From Sediminicola sp035798135 (GTDB lineage: Bacteria; Bacteroidota; Bacteroidia; Flavobacteriales; Flavobacteriaceae): 64,000 nucleotides of DNA. Where the stretch lies: contig JAPFBR010000001.1 in NCBI GenBank assembly GCA_035798135.1, forward strand, positions 868,001 through 932,000, in the 5' to 3' direction. Below, one piece after another: positions 8,553 to 18,370 of this stretch (its first letter is position 1; the number at the start of each line of letters is the position of its first letter). The translations under genes and the position numbers were made by a program. Below the pieces are notes generated by a model. The model ran no database searches. It was not told where the DNA came from and saw nothing but the letters and a program-made list of their open reading frames with translations.

Positions 8553-9332
8553 ATGAGAAACATTTGTTTTGCACTTATAGCGCTTATTACCTATTCCTTG
8601 AATGCCCAACAAGACAATACGGCTTTCAGGGCTGGCGAATGGCTTAGATTCCGAATTCATTATGGCATCTTTAACGCCAGTTATGCTACCTTACAGGTCA
8701 AATCGGATACGATGAAAGGGGTTCCCGTATACCACGTGGTCGGTAATGGGAAGACATCAGGTTTAGCCAGTATCTTTTTTAAGGTAGATGACACCTATGA
8801 AAGCTATTTTGGAATGGACGATGGGAAACCATATAAGTTTGTCCGAAAAATAGACGAGGGCGGTTATACCAAGGATATTGAGATCAATTTTAACCATAGT
8901 GGCCAATCAGCAGAGTTAAACGACAAAAAAAACAAGAAAAAGTTTAATTTTACCATCAATAACGATATTCAAGATTTGATATCGGCCTTTTATTTCCTGA
9001 GGAACAATTATAACATTGAAGATTTGGAGGTCGGCAAATCGATAGAATTGAATATGTTGTACGACGATGATGGTGTTTTCAAATTCAAACTAAAATATCT
9101 TGGTAATGAAGTATTGAAAACCAAGTATGGTAAAGTCGAATGCTTAAAATTTAGACCCTATGTTCAGTCGGGCCGAGTTTTTAAAGAGCAAGAAAGTTTG
9201 GCGCTTTGGGTATCCAATGATTTAAACAAGATACCAATCAGGATCAAAGCAGATCTGGCTGTTGGATCTATCAAGGCCGATTTGGATGGCTATAACGGAC
9301 TAAAAAATCAGTTCAAAATTATAATGGAATAA
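8553..9332 (+). CDS. DUF3108 domain protein, exported
   Basis: A 259-residue protein with a signal peptide (MRNICFALIALITYSLNAQ) and a mature beta-rich domain that fits DUF3108: AGEWLRFRIHYGIFNASYATLQV, then a dimension-matched series of strands with KVECLKFRPYVQSG and a C-terminal LALWVSNDLNKIPIRIKADLAVGSIKADLD. DUF3108 proteins are predicted periplasmic proteins of unknown function, structurally likened to lipoprotein carriers. It lies 6 bp before kynA, so the two are probably co-transcribed, although no functional link to tryptophan breakdown is evident. Confidence 0.78.
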   Translation: MRNICFALIALITYSLNAQQDNTAFRAGEWLRFRIHYGIFNASYATLQVKSDTMKGVPVYHVVGNGKTSGLASIFFKVDDTYESYFGMDDGKPYKFVRKIDEGGYTKDIEINFNHSGQSAELNDKKNKKKFNFTINNDIQDLISAFYFLRNNYNIEDLEVGKSIELNMLYDDDGVFKFKLKYLGNEVLKTKYGKVECLKFRPYVQSGRVFKEQESLALWVSNDLNKIPIRIKADLAVGSIKADLDGYNGLKNQFKIIME

Positions 9333-9338
9333 TATCTA

Positions 9339-10301
9339 ATGAAGAATAAAGAGCAAATTGAATCCCAAATATTAAAACTTGAAGAAAAATACAAGGATTC
9401 TGGCCAGGATTTGAGCTCTTATCTGGACGGCTTGCTGTATCAGCGCTATCTTACATACTGGGATTATATCCATCTGGATACCCTTCTTAGCTTACAGGTT
9501 CCCCGTACCCATTTTCCGGATGAGGAAATCTTCATCATGTACCATCAGATTACGGAATTGTATTTTAAACTGATCCTCCACGAGCAAAAACAGATAGTGG
9601 ATGACAAATCACAAGAAGTAGATTTCTTTTTGGAGAAGGTCAATAGGATCAATAGTTATTACAAGGTACTTATTTCCTCTTTTGGGATTATGATCAAAGG
9701 GATGGAGCGGGAGCAGTTTCTTCAGTACCGAATGGCCCTGTTGCCGGCGAGTGGATTTCAATCTGCCCAATATAGGATGATTGAGCTTTATGCCACGCCT
9801 TTGGAGAATTTAGTACACCAATCAGAAAGGAGTGATTTTTCTGCAGAACACGGGATAGATGAGCTTTATGAGCACATATATTGGAAAAAAGGAGCTACCG
9901 ATTTAGTGACCGGAGAAAAGACCCTGACCCTTAAGCAATTCGAATATAGATACACCCCAAGGCTTATAAGAATAGCCAACAATGTTAAAGGTATTTCTGT
10001 CTATGAAAAATATCAAAATTTAACTGGGGAGGCAAAGAACAATAAGACGTTGATAGATGCGTTAAAGGCATTGGATATCAATGCAAATGTGAATTGGCCA
10101 TTGATGCACATGGGATCCGCATACCGGTATTTGGATAGGGAAAATGGTGCTGTGGATGCTACGGGCGGGACCAATTGGAAGGAATATTTGCCACCTAGTT
10201 TTCAAAAAGTAATATTCTTTCCTGAAATTTATTCTAAGGAAGAGTTAAATAATTGGGGAAAGCAGTGGGTCGACCATATCTTTAACCCGCAAAAAAAATA
10301 G
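9339..10301 (+). CDS. kynA: Tryptophan 2,3-dioxygenase
   Basis: Heme enzyme that opens the indole ring of L-tryptophan to give N-formylkynurenine, the first step of the kynurenine route. Diagnostic stretches are YLTYWDYIHLDTLLSLQ, the PDEEIFIMYHQITELYFKLILHE helix with the substrate-pocket residues, FQSAQYRMIE, and the C-terminal VDATGGTNWKEYLPPS. The 320-residue length fits the Bacteroidetes branch. It stands between DUF3108 (6 bp upstream) and the M23 peptidase, whose ATG follows the stop codon with no gap. Together with hppD this suggests a cell that catabolises aromatic amino acids. Confidence 0.95.
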   Translation: MKNKEQIESQILKLEEKYKDSGQDLSSYLDGLLYQRYLTYWDYIHLDTLLSLQVPRTHFPDEEIFIMYHQITELYFKLILHEQKQIVDDKSQEVDFFLEKVNRINSYYKVLISSFGIMIKGMEREQFLQYRMALLPASGFQSAQYRMIELYATPLENLVHQSERSDFSAEHGIDELYEHIYWKKGATDLVTGEKTLTLKQFEYRYTPRLIRIANNVKGISVYEKYQNLTGEAKNNKTLIDALKALDINANVNWPLMHMGSAYRYLDRENGAVDATGGTNWKEYLPPSFQKVIFFPEIYSKEELNNWGKQWVDHIFNPQKK

Positions 10302-11576
10302 ATGAATATGAAATTATATTTTGGCTTTATTCTTTCTTTCTTATTGTTGGCCTCCTGTAAGGATTCTGTGCCTTCAGATAAGGACATAGCTGAGGTAGTG
10401 ACAATAACCAAACCTATTGTGATAAAACAGTTTGGTTTTAACTTGGAGGAATTTACTGTACTGCAGGATACCGTCAGAAATGGGGATAGTTTCGGGGAAT
10501 TAATGCTGCGCAACAAAGTGGAATACCCAAAGATCCATAAAATTTCAGAACAATTCAGAGACACCTTCGATGTCCGAAAAATTGTTGTTGGGAAACCCTA
10601 TTTAATTTTAAAATCAAAGGACACCTTGGAAAAGGCCCAGGTGTTTATCTACCAAAATGATCTTATCAATTATACGGTAATTGATTTAAGGGATTCGGTT
10701 ACGGCCTATAACAAACGCAACAAGATCAAGTATGTGGAAAGGGAAGCGTCAGGGGTAATTACTTCTTCGTTGTCCGAGGCTATTTTGGAACAGGGCATAG
10801 ATTACAATATCACCAATGATCTATCGGAGATTTACGCATGGACCATTGACTTTTTTAGACTTCAAAAAGGGGATAAATTCAAGGTTATCTACAAAGAAAA
10901 ATACATCAACGATTCCATTTATGCTGGGGCGGAGGCTATTGAGGCCGCTTATTTTGAGCATAATGGAAAAACAATTTACGCTTTTGGTTATAAAACGGAT
11001 TCAATAAGAAATATTCGGGAATATTTTGACGAAGAGACCAATAACTTAAGAAGAGCATTTTTAAGTGCTCCAGTACAATTCAGTAGAATATCATCTAGAT
11101 ATAACTTAAATAGGAGAATTGCTTATTATGGCTATAAGGTAAGGCCCCATAAAGGAACAGATTATGCAGCTCCAATAGGCACGCCAATTTTAGCCACTGC
11201 CAATGGAACTGTTGAGGAATCCACTAGAAGAGGAGGGAATGGAAAGTACGTAAAGATAAAACACAATGGGACCTATAGCACCCAGTACCTTCATATGAAA
11301 AATCAGAATGTACGCAGAGGCCAATTTGTAAAACAAGGGGATGTCATTGGCTGGATAGGTATGACGGGCAATACCGGTGGCCCACATGTCTGTTATCGTT
11401 TTTGGAAAAACGGAAGACAGGTAGACCCACTAAGGGAGGAATTGCCTTTGGCAGAGCCTATGTCCGAAAGTATGAAGCCCGATTATTATGCTTTTATTTC
11501 TCCTCTAAAAGAGCAATTGGACTGTATAGAATTTATGGAATTGCCGGAAGAAGAACTATTAACCGAGAACCAATAA
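10302..11576 (+). CDS. M23 peptidoglycan endopeptidase lipoprotein with a Cys metal ligand
   Basis: A lipoprotein signal ends in LLLASC, lipidated Cys19, so the protein is anchored in the envelope. An N-terminal LysM/OapA-like region (about 45-130) precedes the M23 domain (about 275-375). Visible active-site residues are His283 and Asp287 (HKGTDYAAP), His331 (YLHM) and His362 in GPHVCYRF. In typical M23 enzymes the last motif is HxH, its second His binding zinc; here that position is Cys364. Cys could still bind zinc, so activity is plausible, and I believe this variant recurs in flavobacteria. The stop codon of kynA immediately precedes the start; pgi begins 2 bp after the end. Confidence 0.88.
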   Translation: MNMKLYFGFILSFLLLASCKDSVPSDKDIAEVVTITKPIVIKQFGFNLEEFTVLQDTVRNGDSFGELMLRNKVEYPKIHKISEQFRDTFDVRKIVVGKPYLILKSKDTLEKAQVFIYQNDLINYTVIDLRDSVTAYNKRNKIKYVEREASGVITSSLSEAILEQGIDYNITNDLSEIYAWTIDFFRLQKGDKFKVIYKEKYINDSIYAGAEAIEAAYFEHNGKTIYAFGYKTDSIRNIREYFDEETNNLRRAFLSAPVQFSRISSRYNLNRRIAYYGYKVRPHKGTDYAAPIGTPILATANGTVEESTRRGGNGKYVKIKHNGTYSTQYLHMKNQNVRRGQFVKQGDVIGWIGMTGNTGGPHVCYRFWKNGRQVDPLREELPLAEPMSESMKPDYYAFISPLKEQLDCIEFMELPEEELLTENQ

Positions 11577-11578
11577 CA

Positions 11579-13216
11579 ATGTCACTAAAAAAAATAAATC
11601 CCACAACTGCGAAGGCATGGAAGGCGTTGGGAGACCATCACAAGAAAATTGAAGACACACAATTAAAAGATTTATTTGCGTCCGATAGGGATAGGGCAAA
11701 AAAATTCACCTTGCAGAGTCAAGGTTTTTTTGTGGACTATTCTAAAAATAAAATCACTTCAGAAACTAAGGAATTATTGATAGGCCTAGCGAAAGAAGTG
11801 GGTCTGAAAGATGCCATTAAAAAATACTTTGATGGAGATATCATCAATGAAACAGAAGGCAGGGCGGTACTACATACGGCACTACGGGCTAAAAAAGGGG
11901 ATGACATTAGGGTAGACGGTGAAAATGTTATGCCCGAGATCTATTCAGTTAAATCAAAGATCAAGGCATTTACAGAAGCCATTATTTCTGGACATAAAAA
12001 AGGATATACGGGCAAAGCCTTTACGGATGTTGTGAACATAGGTATTGGAGGATCGGATTTAGGTCCGGCTATGGTTGCCGAAGCTCTAAAATTTTATGGG
12101 AACCATTTAAAGATGCATTTTGTAAGCAATGTGGACGGGGATCATGTTTATGAAACGTTGAAAGGGTTGGATCCAGAAACAACCTTATTTGTTGTAGTGT
12201 CCAAAACCTTTACTACCCAAGAGACATTGAGTAATGCCACTACCATTAAAAAATGGTTTTTAAAGCATGCCTCCCAAAAAGATGTTGCGAAACATTTTGC
12301 GGCGGTATCCACCAATACCGCTAAAATTCAGGAATTCGGTATTTTGGATGAAAATGTATTCCCCATGTGGGATTGGGTAGGAGGTCGATTTTCACTTTGG
12401 AGTGCGGTTGGATTGTCTATCGCATTGGCCGTGGGATATGAAAACTTCGATGCATTATTAACGGGTGCCAACGAAATGGATGAACATTTCAGAACAGCAG
12501 ATTTTGAAGAGAATATTCCCGTGGTTTTGGCCTTGTTGAGCGTATGGTACAATAATTTTTATGGCGCCGAGACCGAAGTCATTATTCCTTATTCGCAGTA
12601 TTTGAGTCGTTTTTCTGCGTATCTCCAACAAGGGATTATGGAGAGCAACGGGAAAAGTGTAGACAGGAACGGAGACCGTGTTTCCTACGAAACGGGTACC
12701 ATTATTTGGGGAGAGCCCGGAACCAACTCACAGCACGCCTTCTTTCAATTGATACACCAAGGCACTAAATTGATCCCAGCAGATTTTATAGGGTTTAAAG
12801 ATTCTTTACACGGGGATACCGACCATCACAATAAATTGATGGCCAATTTCTTTGCCCAAACTGAGGCATTGATGAACGGTAAAACCAAAGAAGAGGTGCG
12901 CCAGGAATTGGAAGGGAAGAATTTATCCAAAGAGGAATTGGAGACCTTGCTGCCATTTAAGGTATTTGAAGGTAACAAACCTACAACCACCATGTTGATA
13001 AATAAGCTGACCCCAAAAAGTTTGGGAGCATTAATTGCGCTCTATGAGCACAAAATTTTTGTTCAGGGGGTTGTTTGGAATATATTCAGTTATGATCAAT
13101 GGGGTGTGGAACTGGGCAAACAGCTGGCTACAACGATTCTAAAAGATATCGAAAATTCAGAAATCGCAAATCATGACGCATCCACAATGCAGCTTTTGCA
13201 TTATTTTAAGAATTGA
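11579..13216 (+). CDS. pgi: Glucose-6-phosphate isomerase
   Basis: Interconverts glucose 6-phosphate and fructose 6-phosphate in the cytosol. The ATG at 11579 gives MSLKKINPTTAKAW and 545 residues, the usual length; the longer open frame upstream from 11402 overlaps the M23 gene and is spurious. Signatures: NIGIGGSDLGP, SKTFTTQET, the PGI signature GGRFSLWSAVGL, catalytic Glu in QGIMESNGKSV, His in HGDTDHHNKLM, and the C-terminal Lys in WGVELGKQLA. It starts 2 bp after the M23 gene and probably ends the kynA-M23-pgi transcript. Confidence 0.97.
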   Translation: MSLKKINPTTAKAWKALGDHHKKIEDTQLKDLFASDRDRAKKFTLQSQGFFVDYSKNKITSETKELLIGLAKEVGLKDAIKKYFDGDIINETEGRAVLHTALRAKKGDDIRVDGENVMPEIYSVKSKIKAFTEAIISGHKKGYTGKAFTDVVNIGIGGSDLGPAMVAEALKFYGNHLKMHFVSNVDGDHVYETLKGLDPETTLFVVVSKTFTTQETLSNATTIKKWFLKHASQKDVAKHFAAVSTNTAKIQEFGILDENVFPMWDWVGGRFSLWSAVGLSIALAVGYENFDALLTGANEMDEHFRTADFEENIPVVLALLSVWYNNFYGAETEVIIPYSQYLSRFSAYLQQGIMESNGKSVDRNGDRVSYETGTIIWGEPGTNSQHAFFQLIHQGTKLIPADFIGFKDSLHGDTDHHNKLMANFFAQTEALMNGKTKEEVRQELEGKNLSKEELETLLPFKVFEGNKPTTTMLINKLTPKSLGALIALYEHKIFVQGVVWNIFSYDQWGVELGKQLATTILKDIENSEIANHDASTMQLLHYFKN

Positions 13217-13270
13217 GTTTATTAACTCATAATTCTTAATAACTAGGGATAACTTCTCGTTTCAAAAATG

Positions 13271-13298
13271 TTGTAATGTAAATATTATGTTAAATTTG
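13271..13298 (+). promoter_or_regulatory. Promoter of the Oar-like receptor
   Basis: TTG at 13271-13273, a 17-bp spacer and TAAATTTG at 13291-13298 match the Bacteroidetes -33/-7 pattern. The start would be near 13304, giving an 85-nt leader that contains the inverted repeat AAGTGA (13332-13337) / TCACTT (13346-13351). Confidence 0.6.
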
Positions 13299-13388
13299 GC
13301 GCAACTAATTTAACATTAAGAAAATGCGCTCAAGTGAAATATTGCTCACTTTTGCGGCATTGATTACAAACTAAACAACATTTTAAGA

Positions 13389-16300
13389 ATGAAAAAAATG
13401 TACTTCTTAATTGCCGCATTTCTTTTTACGGCAATCACATTTGCACAAGGGGTTACTACTTCTTCCATTGGAGGAAAGGTAATCGACAACACTGGGGAAC
13501 CGTTGCCTGGTGCCAGTATAGTGGCAGTTCATACTCCTTCAGGGACAGTTTATGGCGCCGCTACTGATTTTGATGGTTTTTACCGTATTTCCAACATGAG
13601 AGTTGGGGGACCATATAAAATCACAATATCATATATCGGTTTTAATGAGTATGTAGAAAATGGGGTTAACCTTAATCTAGGCCAGACTTCAAGATTTAAT
13701 CCGACAATGACCGAAACTTCAACGGCGTTGGAGGAAGTGATTATTACAGCAACTGCCTCGGGGATATTTAGTTCTAATAAAACAGGAACTGAAACTAACG
13801 TTTCAAGCAGGGAAATTGCAACTATTCCATCTGCTTCAAGATCTATTGCTGATTTTGTGAGGCTTACACCTCAAGCCCAAATTTCTGAAGGAAATGATGG
13901 TTTCTCTATTTCATTGGCAGGTCAGAATAATCGTTACAATGCCATTTATATTGATGGAGCGGTTAATAATGATGTCTTTGGTCTTGCTGGATCTGGCACT
14001 AATGGTGGTCAAACGGGTGTCAATCCTTTTTCCGTTGATGCAATAGAAACATTTCAAATTAACATAGCGCCATTTGATGTTAGACAATCTGGATTTTCTG
14101 GGGGTTCCATAAATGCAATTACCCGTTCAGGTTCCAATGAGTTTGAAGGTTCCGCCTATGGCTTTGTAAGAAATCAAAGCCTTGTCGGTAAAACACCACC
14201 TTCATTAGTAGGAGACGGAGAAGAAAGAGAGAAGGTGGCGGACTTTAGTGCGTTGACATACGGAGTTCGTTTAGGAGGGCCTTTGGTAAAAGATAAATTG
14301 TTCTTTTTCTTGAACTATGAAAGACAGGACGATGAAACACCACAGCCATTTAATTATAGTAACTATAGTGGGCGCTCCTCAAGGGCTGATATAGATGGAT
14401 TGAGTAATTTTTTACAATCTAATTACGATTATAATCCGGGGATTTTTGATAATAATACAAGGACGTTGGTTAGTGATAAGTTGACAGCAAAAATAGATTG
14501 GAATATTAATGAAGGCAATACACTTTCATTTAGACACAGTTATGTTAAAGGGGATAACCTTGAAGCTAGGAACTCCGGTAATAGAAATATTGGCTTTATC
14601 AACGGGTCCGAATCTTTCTTGACCACGACAAACTCTTCAGCATTGGAATTGAACACAAGGTTTGGAAATAAGTTTGCCAATAGTTTAATATTGACTTATA
14701 CAGCTGTAAGGGATGATAGGGACCCGTTGGGAGACCCTTTCCCAACTGTGGATATTCAAGATGGTGGTGGAACAATATCATTTGGATCTGAACCATTTTC
14801 AACTGCTAACCTGTTGAATACCGATGTGACTACAATAACCAATAATTTTGAAATATATTCCGGAAGACATACTGTGACATTAGGTACGAACTTAGAATTT
14901 GCAACTATTAAGAACTTATTCTTCGCCTTTAACTATGGAGATTATACTTTTGAAGATCAGTTTGATAATTCGGGTAACCTTATATCCTCTGGTTTAAATC
15001 AATTTTTAACGGGTCAAGGTTCCGATTTCTATCAGCATGGTTATTCTCTTATAGGTGATGGAACTGTAGGTGATGACTCCGCAGGTTCTGCAGATTTCAA
15101 AACTTTCCAAGCAGGATTTTATATTCAAGATGATATTCAAGTAACGGATAATTTCAAAGCAACCATTGGTGCGCGTATTGATATTCCTTACTGGGATGAT
15201 GGAAATGAAAACCAAGATTTTAATACGCGTACAGTTGGCTTATTGGAATCTTTTGGAAAAGATTTGCAAGGGGCAAGAGTTGGTCAAGGAATTGATGCTA
15301 CGCCTCTATTCGCTCCACGAATTGGTTTTAACTGGGATGTTAATGGCGATCGTACCACCCAAATCAGGGGAGGTATTGGAGTATTTACCTCTAGACTGCC
15401 ATTGGTATGGCCTGGGGGAACATATAACAACAACGGAAGTGTTGGTGGGTTTACTGTAGGTTTTGGAGAACAATTTGAGCCAAATGTTAACAACCAATTA
15501 GAAGACCCAACTCCTGGTAGTGGTGGTGTTGGTGGCAATATTGATTTAATATCGAAAGATTTTAAATTACCACAAGTAGTTAAATATAACATTGCCATTG
15601 ATCAAAAATTACCATTCTGGAACTTAGTAGCCTCGGCAGACTTTTTATATACGGATGTAATAACTGATATCTACTACCAAAACCTTAATCTAAAAGGTCC
15701 TTCAGGTAATTATCAAGGCGCAGACAACAGACCATTTTATGATAGAAGGGATTTGATAGATGGTACTTACGGAGGTGTATATTTAGCATCAAATACCGGT
15801 GGGGGAGATGCTACAAACGCTTCCTTTACGTTAAGAAAGCCATTCCAAAATGGTTTTAGTGGACAAGTGTCTTATGCCTATGGTGTATCCAACAAAATTT
15901 TTGATGGTACTTCTTCGCAGAACAGTTCACAATGGAGAAATGCACAATCTGTAAATGGAAAGAACTCCAACCTTCCTGTAACAAGATCTGATTTCTCTAT
16001 GGGGAGCAGAATTACTTCCAATGTTTCTTATGAATTGATTTGGAACGATAATGTAAAAACTACTTTTGGATTGTTCTATGACGGATCACAAGGCGCACCA
16101 TACAGTTTTACATATAATGAAGGACGCGACTTGTTGAATGATGATTCAAGGGATAATGCATTAATCTATATTCCTGCCAACTCATCCGAAATTAGCTTCG
16201 CAGGTGATGCCACTGAACAGGCAGCACAATGGCAACGTTTGGATACTTTTATTTCAAGTGTAGAATACTTGGACGAGAATAGAGGTAAGTATTCTGAAAG

Positions 16301-16634
16301 AAATGCCGTACAGGGACCATGGAGTCACATTATAGATTTAAAAGTACTTCAAGATTTCTCCCTAAATGTGGGTTCTAAAAAACATACGTTCCAGATCTCT
16401 GCAGATATCTTCAACTTCACAAATTTATTGAACAAAGATTGGGGTAAAAAGAATTTTACAAGTTCCAATGTAAGTCCTTTAACTACGGTTTCGACAGGGT
16501 CAACACCTACATTTAGCGTTAATAACGCAATTGTTAATGCTGATGGTTCTCCAAATATTGATCAATTGGATGATTTTGGGCTTCAATCTTCAAGATGGCA
16601 AGCACAACTTGGGTTAAGATATATCTTTGATTAA
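13389..16634 (+). CDS. Oar-like TonB-dependent outer-membrane receptor
   Basis: A 1081-residue outer-membrane protein. Signal peptide (MKKMYFLIAAFLFTAITFAQ), then a carboxypeptidase-regulatory-like Ig-type domain (about 25-115; GKVIDNTGEPLPGASIVAV and DFDGFYRISNM), a plug domain (about 125-250; RSIADFVRLTPQAQIS, GGSINAITRSGSNEFEGSAYGFVRN), and a long barrel ending LGLRYIFD. Oar-type receptors are large, highly expressed and often of unknown substrate; proposed roles include peptide uptake and adhesion. It is monocistronic: own promoter upstream and a terminator right after. Confidence 0.9.
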   Translation: MKKMYFLIAAFLFTAITFAQGVTTSSIGGKVIDNTGEPLPGASIVAVHTPSGTVYGAATDFDGFYRISNMRVGGPYKITISYIGFNEYVENGVNLNLGQTSRFNPTMTETSTALEEVIITATASGIFSSNKTGTETNVSSREIATIPSASRSIADFVRLTPQAQISEGNDGFSISLAGQNNRYNAIYIDGAVNNDVFGLAGSGTNGGQTGVNPFSVDAIETFQINIAPFDVRQSGFSGGSINAITRSGSNEFEGSAYGFVRNQSLVGKTPPSLVGDGEEREKVADFSALTYGVRLGGPLVKDKLFFFLNYERQDDETPQPFNYSNYSGRSSRADIDGLSNFLQSNYDYNPGIFDNNTRTLVSDKLTAKIDWNINEGNTLSFRHSYVKGDNLEARNSGNRNIGFINGSESFLTTTNSSALELNTRFGNKFANSLILTYTAVRDDRDPLGDPFPTVDIQDGGGTISFGSEPFSTANLLNTDVTTITNNFEIYSGRHTVTLGTNLEFATIKNLFFAFNYGDYTFEDQFDNSGNLISSGLNQFLTGQGSDFYQHGYSLIGDGTVGDDSAGSADFKTFQAGFYIQDDIQVTDNFKATIGARIDIPYWDDGNENQDFNTRTVGLLESFGKDLQGARVGQGIDATPLFAPRIGFNWDVNGDRTTQIRGGIGVFTSRLPLVWPGGTYNNNGSVGGFTVGFGEQFEPNVNNQLEDPTPGSGGVGGNIDLISKDFKLPQVVKYNIAIDQKLPFWNLVASADFLYTDVITDIYYQNLNLKGPSGNYQGADNRPFYDRRDLIDGTYGGVYLASNTGGGDATNASFTLRKPFQNGFSGQVSYAYGVSNKIFDGTSSQNSSQWRNAQSVNGKNSNLPVTRSDFSMGSRITSNVSYELIWNDNVKTTFGLFYDGSQGAPYSFTYNEGRDLLNDDSRDNALIYIPANSSEISFAGDATEQAAQWQRLDTFISSVEYLDENRGKYSERNAVQGPWSHIIDLKVLQDFSLNVGSKKHTFQISADIFNFTNLLNKDWGKKNFTSSNVSPLTTVSTGSTPTFSVNNAIVNADGSPNIDQLDDFGLQSSRWQAQLGLRYIFD

Positions 16635-16656
16635 TTCAAGATTTAAAGTAAATAAA

Positions 16657-16684
16657 AACTCCGCTGGAAAGCGGGGTTTTTTTA
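16657..16684 (+). terminator. Rho-independent terminator after the Oar-like receptor
   Basis: AACTCCGC pairs with GCGGGGTT around TGGAAA, followed by a T run. Confidence 0.88.
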
Positions 16685-16725
16685 TGCGCAAAAATTAGTA
16701 CTTTAGAGACTTTAAAATTAATCAC

Positions 16726-17163
16726 ATGTACGAAATTATACAAAGCTTACATTCTTATTTAGCCTACATTGTTTTGATCATATTGGTTCTTGCCGTGGTC
16801 AACGCCATTTCGGGATTTTTTAGCAATAGAATTTTTAATTTGGAAAAGGATTTCCGAATTACCCTCTTTGCATTGATCCTAACACATATTCAACTGCTAG
16901 TGGGCATAATCCTATACTTTGTGTCTTCAAATGGCTTAAAGGCTATTCAAACCGTGGGTATGGGGGGCTTAAATTCGGCAGCTCGCTTACTGGCTGTAGA
17001 ACATCCTTTTATAAATATCATTGCTGTGGTTCTAATTACTATTGGTTGGTCCAAACATAAGAAGGTGATGGAGGCCAAGAAGAAATTTAAGACCATTTCC
17101 ATTTTTTATGGGTTGGGATTGTTGCTTATCCTAAGTAGAATTCCATGGGGACAATGGCTATAA
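16726..17163 (+). CDS. Four-helix membrane protein, possible heme b binder
   Basis: A 145-residue protein with four predicted membrane helices (about 8-30, 44-66, 90-108, 122-138). His residues sit in or at the ends of helices: His9, His54, His93 and His111. That spacing recalls small four-helix cytochrome b domains, but heme binding is inference. Flavobacterial homologues that I recall are often mislabelled as ribosomal protein L27; nothing here resembles L27, a small basic soluble protein. It lies alone between a terminator and the convergent nuclease gene. Confidence 0.6.
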   Translation: MYEIIQSLHSYLAYIVLIILVLAVVNAISGFFSNRIFNLEKDFRITLFALILTHIQLLVGIILYFVSSNGLKAIQTVGMGGLNSAARLLAVEHPFINIIAVVLITIGWSKHKKVMEAKKKFKTISIFYGLGLLLILSRIPWGQWL

Positions 17164-17213
17164 TCTTTTCATTCAAATAATTACAACACCAGGTAGCTTT
17201 GCTTACAGGAGTA

Positions 17214-18254
17214 TTATTCCGCCATTTTAATTAGATATAGATATACGGGAAAATGGTCGCTGTATCCGGCTGTATAATTTCCTCCCGAATAGGTCCGAAA
17301 TGGATATCCCTTATATGCACCTGTTTGGGTACTTAAATAAGGGGGATTATAAATGCCTGCTTTCCAATATTGGTAAGTATTTTTAGTACCATTTTGTAGA
17401 ATAGGAGTAAATAAGATTTGATCAAAAAGATTCCAACGGTCCCTATAGGCTAAGGATCCAAGCCCTTTTTTATGCAAGCGCTCCATAGGATTATATAATC
17501 CTTCTCTCGTAGTAGAAGACCTTACCCCCGCTGTTTTTAAGATCTTTTTTAAACTTGGGTCTGTTGGATCATCATTAAAATCGCCCATAGTCAGTATTTT
17601 GGCTGCATTATCTGTTCTTAGGATGGAATCTATGATTTGTTTATTTAGTTGTGCAGCGGCTATTCTATTCGGCCTGCTCCTAGCCTCTCCCCCGCTGCGT
17701 GAAGGCCAGTGATTGACTATCAGATATATTTTTTCTGTATCCAAAAAACCCTGGACCACCAATTGATCCCTTGTATAATCCCTTTCCCCATCATCATTAA
17801 CTAGTAACAATCTCCTGCTGCTCGTGTTGGCAGGGATAAAGGCGCTTTTTTTGTATAAAAGCGCAACATCAATGCCTCGTTCGTCTGGAGAGTCATATTG
17901 TATGATCCCATAGTCTTTGTCACTCAGGTAATGGTGGGCAATGAGGTCTTCAAGGACTTGTCTGTTTTCTATTTCACAGAGGCCAATAATATCGGGAGAA
18001 GTAGTAGTAATATCGGCACCAATTTCTGATAGTACTTTGGAGATATTTTCAATTTTACGTTGGTATCTGTCGGCAGTCCACTGATCTTTTCCATTAGGTG
18101 TGCGGTCATCGTCATATGTGTTGGGATCATTAATTGTGTCGAACAGATTTTCAACATTGTAAAAGGCAACGGTTCTTATGATATAATGATCCTGTGATTG
18201 TGCAATAAGAGAACAGGGAGCCCATAAAAAAAGGAATAATAAATACTTCACCAT
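17214..18254 (-). CDS. Secreted endonuclease/exonuclease/phosphatase-family hydrolase
   Basis: A 346-residue protein with a signal peptide (MVKYLLFLFLWAPCSLIAQ) and a full EEP domain: AFYNVENLFDT (Asn ligand), GLCEIENRQVLEDL (catalytic Glu), NHWPSRSGG (His and neighbouring residues), TMGDFNDDPTD (Asp and Asn) and C-terminal YSDHFPVYL (Asp-His). The insert REYTRD-like/RPNRIAAAQLNK is typical of the secreted bacterial nuclease branch rather than of ExoIII. It should cleave phosphodiester bonds in the periplasm or outside the cell. It is divergent from a TonB receptor and a DUF5689/lamin-tail lipoprotein, which suggests nucleic acid as the shared substrate. Confidence 0.85.
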   Translation of the reverse strand: MVKYLLFLFLWAPCSLIAQSQDHYIIRTVAFYNVENLFDTINDPNTYDDDRTPNGKDQWTADRYQRKIENISKVLSEIGADITTTSPDIIGLCEIENRQVLEDLIAHHYLSDKDYGIIQYDSPDERGIDVALLYKKSAFIPANTSSRRLLLVNDDGERDYTRDQLVVQGFLDTEKIYLIVNHWPSRSGGEARSRPNRIAAAQLNKQIIDSILRTDNAAKILTMGDFNDDPTDPSLKKILKTAGVRSSTTREGLYNPMERLHKKGLGSLAYRDRWNLFDQILFTPILQNGTKNTYQYWKAGIYNPPYLSTQTGAYKGYPFRTYSGGNYTAGYSDHFPVYLYLIKMAE

Positions 18255-18370
18255 CTTAATAAAGGTCGATTATAAGCTCAAAATAATCAAAAAATTGGGA
18301 ACAAAATGAATTTATTGTCGTATATTTTCTATTTTAATTATGAATTTGATTTTACTATTTATATAGATAC

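Noticed and set aside
11402..11578. Longer pgi product starting inside the M23 gene
   Set aside because: It overlaps a well-supported coding region in another frame and exceeds the family length; the ATG at 11579 fits.
16726..17163. Ribosomal protein L27
   Set aside because: The protein has four membrane helices and none of the basic L27 features.
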